Assembly: GCF_051106095.1 (NCBI RefSeq)
Contig: NC_135788.1
Location: forward strand, 38,774,001-38,838,000
Length of the DNA: 64,000 nucleotides
Direction: 5' to 3'
Origin: Pogona vitticeps
Lineage: Eukaryota > Chordata > Lepidosauria > Squamata > Agamidae
Shown here: positions 56,722 through 64,000 of the stretch, one piece after another
Position numbering within the stretch: position 1 is the stretch's first letter
How the letters are laid out: every line of letters begins with the position of its first letter
Notes under the pieces: model-generated
Told to the model about the DNA's origin: nothing
Database searches by the model: none
What the model saw: only the letters and a program-made list of their open reading frames with translations
Made by a program: the position numbers and the translations under genes

Positions 56722-58309
56722 GTAGGACGAGGACATGGCACCTGAAGTTTCCTCTTGTTATTTTGGGAGGGGAGAGAGGTTTAAAAAGATTAGGCTGAGG
56801 TTGAGCTAGCTTGATTATTTAAATGAGTGGCAATATAGGTTGCCTCTGCTAACTTGTGGGGATCAAGTGAGGGCTGTACAATGGGGTGGAGGGGAGACCA
56901 TACTCTGAATATGGACTTTTGTTTGTATGATTGGAAAGGGAGTGGATAGATGTATCTGTGTAATAAAAAAGGCTCTTGCCTGGTAAAGTTGGGAGTGTAG
57001 AGGAGAGAGAAATGTGCTTCTGAAATGAGAAGGAAGGTATTGCTGCTCTGTAGAGCATGGAATCAGCCCACCGTGCAGAGTTTTCAGATGATGCCACATT
57101 TTATTTGTTCTAAAGGATGCTGAATTCACCTGTGCTGAGCAGAGAGAGAGAGAGCTGACAGACACACAGTACAGGAAGCAGGAACAGAGGATAAATGATA
57201 TGAATGAGAGGAAAATGTGAATGCTCCCATAAAGGTGACAACAAATCAGTCAGGAGGTTGTTCATGACAGCTTTACCCACAGTCTAACTTTCTTAATATC
57301 TAGATATTGATGTTCTTGCTTCAAGCTGAACAGGCAGGGGAAGGTGAAGCAATGCTAGTAGCTGACTCAGAGGAAATAAAATGAAAGTTTTCTGTTTATT
57401 AAGTGTTCAGTTGATTTGCTAAAAAGAGAATGAGAGGGAGAAGATTATTATTATATTTAATAGGTACAGAGGGAGGATTCATTATGTCCAAATTGCATTT
57501 ACTCCATACTCATAATTTTAAGAAGTTAGTTGTATCAAAAGTTTCAATAAAACAGTAGCATTGCATCCAGCAATTCTGTAATCAGTTTAAATTTTCCTGC
57601 TGCTGAGAATTGGTTCTCTGGAATGAAATGTTTCTAGATTGAATAGTCCGTTAGCAGCAGATCTTAAGTTGAGTCACAAACTGCAGGATCTTGTTTAGAA
57701 AATCAAGGGGAGAACAAGGACATACAGTGGTAAAGCAGTTGACAATCATGCACCACCCTTCCTGTCAGGGAGAGGTGATGCCAGCTGATAAACACTCACA
57801 GCAGTGTGGATTTTTGACATAACACTGCAGTGGCAAATATCTGTTGCTTTTTGTGTGCAGGTATAATACAGTGTAGCCTGTCCAGTTTCTTTCAAGCTTG
57901 ATCCAGAGTGATCAATTATGTGATTGTGCCCCCTAAAATGTTATAATTATTACTGTGTTATTGGAGTTTGTTAAATGGTTTTTAATATGTTACTTGTTTA
58001 TGTAGCAATTTAAGCTTTGAAAGAGATTACCCCTTTGCTTTCCACACATGCTGTGGCTTTTTACGCAATGAATCTGTCAAACTATTAAGTGTCACCTAAC
58101 ATTTTAGGACAGCATTGTTTAGTAAAAACGTTATATTTGTTTGTTTTCTTATAATCTTTCCAGCTTTTGTTGCTATCATTAGTTTGACATTGTCTGAGTT
58201 CCAATGAATGCTATTTTAGGTTTGTTGGCTCATGTTTATTTTGGATTGGAGTGGCAGTACATTTACAGCCAGACTTTCTATGTGTTAGTTTGAAGCAGGT
58301 ATCACCAAG
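56722..58309 (+). other. start of the presumed first coding intron
   Basis: After the donor the composition returns to A+T-rich and no exon-like open stretch between good splice sites is seen. No repeats are recognised in this part. If the exon at 56,377 is real, the intron continues to beyond the window end, so it is longer than 7.2 kb. Confidence 0.5.
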
Positions 58310-58470
58310 TTCAATGAGATTTGCTCCAGTGCAGAGAAGGACAGTGTTACTTTTTTGAGTACAGCTCCCCCAAATCCTACTAGCATGGCCACTATTTTTG
58401 TTGCCTGTGAGATTCTGGGTGATGCAGCCCAAAAAAGTAACATTGCCCATATTTGCTGCTGTGAAACCAT
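58310..58470. mobile_element. hairpin MITE with ZNF143-like arms
   Basis: The left arm (gacagtgttacttttttgag, then tacagctcccccaaatcc) and the right arm (gattctgggtgatgcagccc, then aaaaaagtaacattg) are inverted. It resembles the element at 21,455. Exact ends and target duplication are unresolved. Confidence 0.55.
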
Positions 58471-60679
58471 AATTAGAATTATAGCGAAGAATATTTAACA
58501 TAGCTAGGGTTTTAGCATGCTTAAAGTTACCTCAGTATCATTTATGAAAGCTACGAGTATGATTTCAAACCTGCTATTGATTATTGATATTCATATTTAT
58601 GTAACCCTGCACACATTTTGTGCATCAGCTTCTATTTTCCCTTGCAAAAAAGCCTGTAATATGCAGCTTAAAAGCTGTGTGCCATTCTTTTCAAAATATA
58701 TAACTACTAACATGAGAGCTTAATCAAGTACCATATGGGTTAGTGATGCTAAAATAGGTACATCCTGTAATACTGTACAGGTTTAATAACATACATTGGC
58801 AAACGTATTATTTGAAAAAAAAACAATTATATATGTCTGCCTGTCTTCATGGTGCCTGTCATTAGGAACTCTTGAGTTCTGTATGAAAAACTGATGTTAA
58901 AATGATAAGTCCAAATATGATAAGTGCACATTTAGTGAATACTGTATTTTTAAATTATATAAAGAGAACACAGTGAATTTCTGCAGCTGTCTTTCCAATG
59001 TATGCTGTTATATTTCTGTGAACAGTACCTTTTTTTGTGCCATCCTTAGGTACTACGCTGGCCGTGTGGCCTTCCTTTTTGCCTCTTCATCTGATATTGT
59101 TACCTGTGAACTTCCCTGCTTTGGTAGTAGGCCTTATGATTCAATGGTAGGATCCCAACTTCTGCAGAAACAGTCATATTGCCCGTGTCATCTCTAGAAC
59201 ATGGCTTTTATCCCAGTACTCACCTTGAATGCTTGTGCAGAATTCCAAGGATTGTCATAATGTGTGGGGAGGAATTCTGGGCTATGCTTAGGAAGTGTAG
59301 TTAGGGCGATTAATTCCATCAAAAGGATGGTCTTTGTGTTACTTTGTTACATTAGATCACCTGTGTGGTTCATGTTGCCCTGCTGGGATCCTCCTGGTTA
59401 CATCAAAATTTTTATGGTAGCACTTGATGAAATTGAGCTGCAGGTGGTACAGGACTGGAAACTTTTATCCCCACTTGGGTAATTCTTGTGTCTTTTTTAG
59501 TTATGCTAATTCCCAGAGTGGGATGTTCCACTGCAGTATATTTGAAGTTGCTCCTAATTGTATTTATTTATTTTCAAGTATCACATGAGTACCACATATA
59601 TGGTAGTAATTTTGTACATTGTGATTTTCATGTAGAAGTTAATTTTCTTGCATATATTTTCCCTATTCAAGATTGTAAAATCTCTCATAAAACAAGACAC
59701 CTGATGACTGTGTTATATGTGGTCTTGAAACATTGGTGAGTTGGGGGTAAGGAGATACCGTCCTATGCACTTTCAAGTTAGCTATCTTCTGTCCTTGCAG
59801 ATTAAGAGGCTGAGGGAGAGAGGGCAATTATTCCATATGCAGCTCTTGATGATTAATAGAATCAGATCATGAACTGATAGGAAAGCGGGATTTAGCTAAA
59901 GGTTAAACAAAACAAAGTTTTGTTATTGGTATCATTTCTGGATTTCTTGCAAGGAGTGTTTTGGGATTGCAGCATACTACTTTGGTATTGCAGATTTTGG
60001 GATGCAACATCATGAACAGACCTAAAGCAAATTTGCACCACCAAGGTTTTAATTGGCTTTGAGGAGCAATAGATATGTTTTCATCCTCTGCGGCAGCTGT
60101 CCTGCATGTTTTGTTATGTGTGAAATTGGCTGATCTAACTTCCATAGAAGGTGGAAAATATGAATGTGGATTCTTTAATTACTTTGTTTTTTTTATTTCT
60201 TTAAAAGTGACATCAGTTATGTACAAAGAGGCTGTTTTGGGTGGGTATATTATTAACGTTGATGGTGCTGCTTTTTAAAAATTGGATATTTTGTCTGGCT
60301 ACATGTATTTTGTTCTTTTCCACCTGTTGCTAGATTAGTTCTCTTTTCTTTCATCTCATCTTCCAAATGATTTTGGCATGTACAATGTCTAGCCAGAATA
60401 TTCCATTGGATTAGAAAAATAATGCTTCTGGGTGGAGATCTTGAACAGTACTGTATTTCTAAATCTCTCTGTATGATAGAAAAGCACTAATAACATTTTC
60501 TGTGTTTATTGAACACTGTTTCTCCTTGTCTTTATCTAAACTTAGTATAATTTGCCAATTTTTCTAAAAGTGTTAGTTCATGATTGTTCCTGCACACTTC
60601 CATATTGAAGATAGTTTGGAAATCAATTCAGATGAGATGACACAGACAGTTTATCATTATGAACAAATGGATCCTCTGC

Positions 60680-60905
60680 CTTTTTATCCAAGGAGTTCAG
60701 GGTGTCAACATCTTTCCTCTGAGTTTGAATCAGCTAATATCTGGATGGGAAACCACTATGGGGACACCAGGGGTTTCCAGATAGGGCTAAGAGAGAACCT
60801 TGCCCCAAACCCTTGAGGAACCAATGCTGCCATTCACAGTTGACAGCATTGGACAAAACAGTCTAATGGTCTGACTCAGTTTAAGGCAGTTCCCACATTC
60901 CTTTA
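60680..60905 (+). repeat. 5S-rRNA-derived SINE
   Basis: The head contains atctggatgggaaaccacta followed by ggggacaccaggg, a worn copy of the 3' part of 5S rRNA (its ggatgggagaccgcc promoter segment). The 3' end tctaatggtctgactcagtt, then taaggcagttccc, is a common squamate SINE end. The copy is old, and no intact 5S gene is present. Confidence 0.65.
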
Positions 60906-61255
60906 CTGTCCTCACACAGCATCATCAGCCACAAGAACCATGTGGAAAACAGTGAGGAGTTCATGCTTGAGTTGGAACTCAAATTTGTGGCTCTCTTCTT
61001 TATAACTTCCTTATTCTTTGTTACACCATGGATTTAGACATCATAGGTGATTTGACATTTTGACATGTGATAACACATGTACATGTAATCTACACATTAT
61101 GTAACTTGAATTTTAAATAAGTTGCATGTAGTTTCTGATCATTTCAAGAAATACTGCTAGAGTCCAAAACAGAAACTACTAAAAGTAAATATTTTTAAAG
61201 AAGTAGCCATATAAATCAGTTTCAGCATGTATCACAGAAACAGAAGTATTACCAT

Positions 61256-61345
61256 ACCTTTATTTATTAATTTAATATTTATTTAAAATATTTTTACTCC
61301 ACCTTTTTCCTTGAAAAGATCCAAGGCGGCTTGCATAAGAATAAT
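61256..61345 (-). mobile_element. L2-type LINE 3' end
   Basis: The words ctttatttattaatttaata, then ctccacctttttccttgaaa and atccaaggcggcttgcataa, are an inverted L2-type 3' end. Confidence 0.65.
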
Positions 61346-61624
61346 GGATTTTTTCCAGTGTAAATTTTCATGGATTACGATCCATGATCCATTTCCACAG
61401 ACAAGCAGATTGCAATCCATCATAATCTGTGAGAGCTCATACTGGTATAAAGCTGTTAAGTTTTAAAGATTCCACAATACTTTTATTTTAGTTTCATTTT
61501 GTTTGTATTATACATGCTAAAATTAAGGAATTATAGCTGAAATTAAGTAATTGTTAGCTGTAAAATAGTGTATTGTAGGATTAATTTCTATCTCGAATAT
61601 GTATGTATTAGGCTTGGATATGAT

Positions 61625-62005
61625 GTCTGGATTCCCCAGTGGTTTAGGTCAGTGGTACCCAACCTTGGGCCTCCAGCTGTTCTTAGACTACCACTCCCAG
61701 AAGCCTTCACCATCACCTCTGCTGGCCAGGATTTCTGGGAGTTGAAGTCCAAGAACATCTGGAGGCCCAAGGTTGGGGACCACTGGTTTAGGTTGTAGAG
61801 CCAGAGGTTGGAAGTTCGATTTCCCACTGTGCCTCCTGGGAGAAGAGCTAGCCTGTATAGGGCAAGCTCCACAGTTTCAGGATGCCCCCAGAAAAAGTGG
61901 AATGGTAAACCACTTCTGAGTACTGTATTCTGCACCTGGAAAATTCTGAAAAGGGTCACAATGAGTCAGAATTGATTTGGTGGCATAGATTATTAATTTT
62001 TATTA
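61625..62005 (+). repeat. Sauria-type SINE interrupted by a hAT MITE
   Basis: The tRNA-like head starts at about 61,625 (ctggattccccagtggttta), is interrupted from 61,650 to 61,785, and resumes with ttgtagagccagaggttgga, gttcgatttcccactgtgcc and the Sauria body, ending with tcacaatgagtcagaattga and a tail rich in att. Without the insert it is a nearly complete copy. Confidence 0.92.
61650..61785. mobile_element. 136-bp hAT-type hairpin MITE inside a SINE head
   Basis: It begins CAGTGGTACCCAACCTTGGG and ends CCCAAGGTTGGGGACCACTG, with exact GTTTAGGT duplications (61,642-61,649 and 61,786-61,793). Its length equals that of the copy at 45,586. Because the SINE reads through once the insert is ignored, insertion into an existing SINE is certain. 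Confidence 0.96.
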
Positions 62006-62096
62006 TCATGCAGAAAAATCTCATTTTTAAAAGAAAAGTACTATTCTGTTTTCTTTGTCTTCTTTTTAATAAAAGGCATAGTGGATTCATCTTGGT

Positions 62097-62361
62097 CAGG
62101 GGTCTCCAAACCTTTCACCCTGAGAGCCACACTGGATACTTTCAACATCTTAGAGGGTTGAAGGAACAGGAACGTGCGTGCACACATACACACGCCCGCA
62201 CCCCCTGCGCCTGCACCTCTCTGCATGCACGACTGCCTGCCCACCCACCCGTGCGCACACACGCTGCCCGCCCCCTGCGTGCACAGGGTTAAGGGAACGG
62301 GCTGGATAAAACGGCAAGGCAGGCTGGATGTGGCCTGCGGGCCGTAGTTTGGAGATCCCTG
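62097..62361. mobile_element. hAT-type MITE, CAGGGGTCTCC family
   Basis: CAGGGGTCTCCAAACCTTTC at the left and GTTTGGAGATCCCTG at the right are inverted repeats, flanked by exact ATCTTGGT duplications (62,089-62,096 and 62,362-62,369). The interior contains a C- and CA-rich stretch (62,180-62,280) and ends with ggcctgcgggccgtag, a word typical of hAT elements in many vertebrates. No transposase frame is present. Confidence 0.95.
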
Positions 62362-63483
62362 ATCTTGGTTAAGGATTGATTAATGGAATGCTCCGGGGCA
62401 CAAAGGCAGTGATCTCCTTCCATGCTAATTTATATACAGAGGACAGAAGAAAAAAGAACCCAGGAAAAAATTATCGAAGAGTTCTTATTGCTAAGAATTA
62501 TCCTCCTTATTTTTCGTCTGATGTTTAGAACTGCTGGACACTTTCATCAACAGTTTAATATGTAAAAAAAAGTACAAATCGTTTATCATGATGTATCAAA
62601 CTGGCTTTGTTATAACTGTGTTGGAATGACATTAGGAGATGAATGACTCTGAGCTTTCTCAGTTTGTTTTAAGAAGAACTGTTTAGTCTGTGTAAAAAAA
62701 TAAATAATGTTATAACTATGGACAGGAATTTCTCAAGTAGGTTTACAGTCTTTGTTTAGACTAGGCTTGGCCTTCTAGTAGGTCTTGCTGTTCTTACTGG
62801 AGCCCTCTGTTTATGTACCAACTACCTAAAACTAAAGAAATAGAAATGCTTCTCAAAAGTGCACATGTTCAAAGGAGCCCAGATATACAGCAAAATAAGC
62901 ATTTTAGATTAAAAGTAGACAGACTCAGTGCATTTTAAGACTATAGTATTGCTTCCGTTCCTTTGTATGGAATAAAAGGAGAGAGAGGAAAGAGTTTGAC
63001 TTGGCTTGAATATTTTCTGAATCTGCTTGATTTTGTTCTCATGCATTTAGGTGCAGCAGTAGTTCCTATTCTTTGTGGTGAGGATTTTGTAATCTGTCCT
63101 TTGTATGTGATTTGTGGGAAGAGGTAGGAGTTCGAAGTAGGAATTTGTTTTCAGTTCCTGCTCCAGTTCATCCTGAGAACACAGAAGTAATGTCAGGAAT
63201 ATGAACTTTGATCTTGCTGTATAAGGCTTTCTTACTAAATTGATTCCAAGGATACAGTAATATCTGCTGTTCTAGCTATTTCAAAACAGAAAGATGAATA
63301 GGTCTGCTCCGATGTCATTCCTACTCTCTGGATGGTCATTTGTTAGATATCAGGAGTGGCTCCACTGTTCTTACTTTGACTTTCTATACTGATGAAGGTT
63401 GTTGTTAATAACCAGAGCTTGGAAGCAACTATATGGACATAACTTTTTACTTGTGATTAATTTCTTTTTGCAGTAACAAAGAT

Positions 63484-63536
63484 ACAACTAATTGATGTTA
63501 TGATAATGACTTATGAACATAACATCAATTAGTTGT
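63484..63536. repeat. perfect 19-bp hairpin
   Basis: ACAACTAATTGATGTTATG at 63,484-63,502 is followed after 15 bases by its exact inverse complement (63,518-63,536). It has no protein-coding context and no recognised element ends. Confidence 0.9.
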
Positions 63537-63700
63537 CCTACTGTATGTCCTTGTTCTGTCTGCATGTGGTTGTGGCCTCACAAAACTGGGGAGAAGGAAT
63601 ATTGCATGGTTCCAAGTGTTGGCTGTTGCTGGCACCTTGCACTTTGTCATGAGTGCTAAAGGAAGGATGAGGTGCATAAAAGGAGAGTATTTTGTTCCAC

Positions 63701-63742
63701 AAGTCAGTGACTTGTAGCATTAAGTCAGTGACTTGTAGCATT
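63701..63742. repeat. perfect 21-bp tandem duplication
   Basis: Two identical 21-bp units, each AAGTCAGTGACTTGTAGCAT plus T, follow head to tail. The core aagtcagtgactt is itself a near palindrome. Confidence 0.95.
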
Positions 63743-64000
63743 AACATTTTTTATAAAGTTATCTTAGTTTTTTGTGAAGTGGAAAAGTAAAGAGTTACTT
63801 TTAAAAACTGTTTTACTATAAGGGTAATTAACCATGTTTGGGTAGCGCACACATGACAGGCACAGACTGTCAAACCAACAGTTCATGCTGGTTCGTCCTC
63901 TGGATGGTGCTTTCCATCCCTATCTCCGTTGGTGCATGCCCACTCAGAGGCAGCATCCAGAGGACGCATGGCAGTGAAGCCGGAGCACTGCCTCTGGGTG

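Larger units (their letters stand above)
54370..56750. promoter_or_regulatory. large CpG island, probable promoter
   Basis: G+C content and CpG density rise abruptly near 54,370 and fall again near 56,750. No other part of the window is like this except the interior of the MITE at 35.2 kb. The island contains C- and G-homopolymers, purine-rich aggaggagg runs and GT repeats typical of vertebrate promoters. Long open frames on both strands here follow from the scarcity of A+T-rich stops. The transcription start is not visible; it probably lies upstream of one of the candidate donors at 54,804 or 55,410. No TATA box is evident. Confidence 0.85.
62370..64000 (+). other. presumed intron, little recognisable
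   Basis: Apart from the hairpin at 63,484 and the tandem duplication at 63,701, nothing is supportable. The last 160 bp (from about 63,835) become more G+C-rich and may be the left part of another repeat cut by the window end. Confidence 0.4.

Noticed and set aside
55365-56741. Minus-strand frames of 190, 231 and 156 codons
   Set aside because: They are shadows of G-rich and GT-repeat sequence opposite the plus-strand leader and coding exon; no domain is visible.
60690-60780. Possible 5S rRNA gene
   Set aside because: Only a diverged 3' part of 5S is present and it continues into a SINE body, so it is a SINE head.

Overview
The window is nuclear DNA of a vertebrate, almost certainly a squamate reptile (lizard or snake). 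The case rests on repeats recognised by eye: tRNA-headed Sauria-type SINEs in both orientations, several BovB LINE 3' ends, L2-clade, L1 and other RTE-like LINEs, a Penelope-like element, and many small TA-flanked (Tc1/mariner-Tigger-like) and 8-bp-duplication (hAT-like) inverted-repeat elements. No prokaryotic features are present. The species cannot be told from the sequence alone.

Layout. From 1 to about 54,300 the window is A+T-rich, apparently intergenic DNA, and I find no host coding exon I can defend there. Its recognisable content is a stratigraphy of nested mobile elements: BovB inside a Tigger-like element (1.75-2.64 kb); a squamate SINE with target duplications (4.68 kb); RTE-like and BovB LINEs (5.4-9.3 kb); an L2 LINE followed by an LTR-like fossil (11.9-13.6 kb); hAT and Tigger-like elements and an L2 5' half (20-23 kb); a Penelope-like element cut by a hairpin-rich TA element and by a 71-bp BovB tail (25.3-26.8 kb); an unexplained coding-like island (30.5-31.2 kb); an L1 that lacks its reverse transcriptase and carries two later insertions (31.9-34.1 kb); a cluster of Tigger-like palindromic elements, one with a 1.2-kb G+C-rich interior built as a chain of hairpins (35.2-40.7 kb); an RTE LINE split by a solo LTR (46.9-49.0 kb); and an R4/R2-like LINE tail with a long compound microsatellite (51.7-52.5 kb).

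From about 54,370 to 56,750 there is a large CpG island. It holds the best candidate for a host gene: a plus-strand exon with an ATG at 56,377, a glycine/serine-rich 115-codon reading frame, and a good splice donor after 56,721. A strong splice acceptor at 56,096 and donors at 54,804 and 55,410 suggest one or more upstream untranslated exons. I do not recognise the protein. From 56,722 to the window end the sequence is A+T-rich again and is best read as the start of a long first coding intron, with a 5S-derived SINE, a Sauria SINE split by a hAT element, and another hAT element. The window therefore probably shows the promoter and first coding exon of one plus-strand gene, preceded by a gene-poor, transposon-filled flank.
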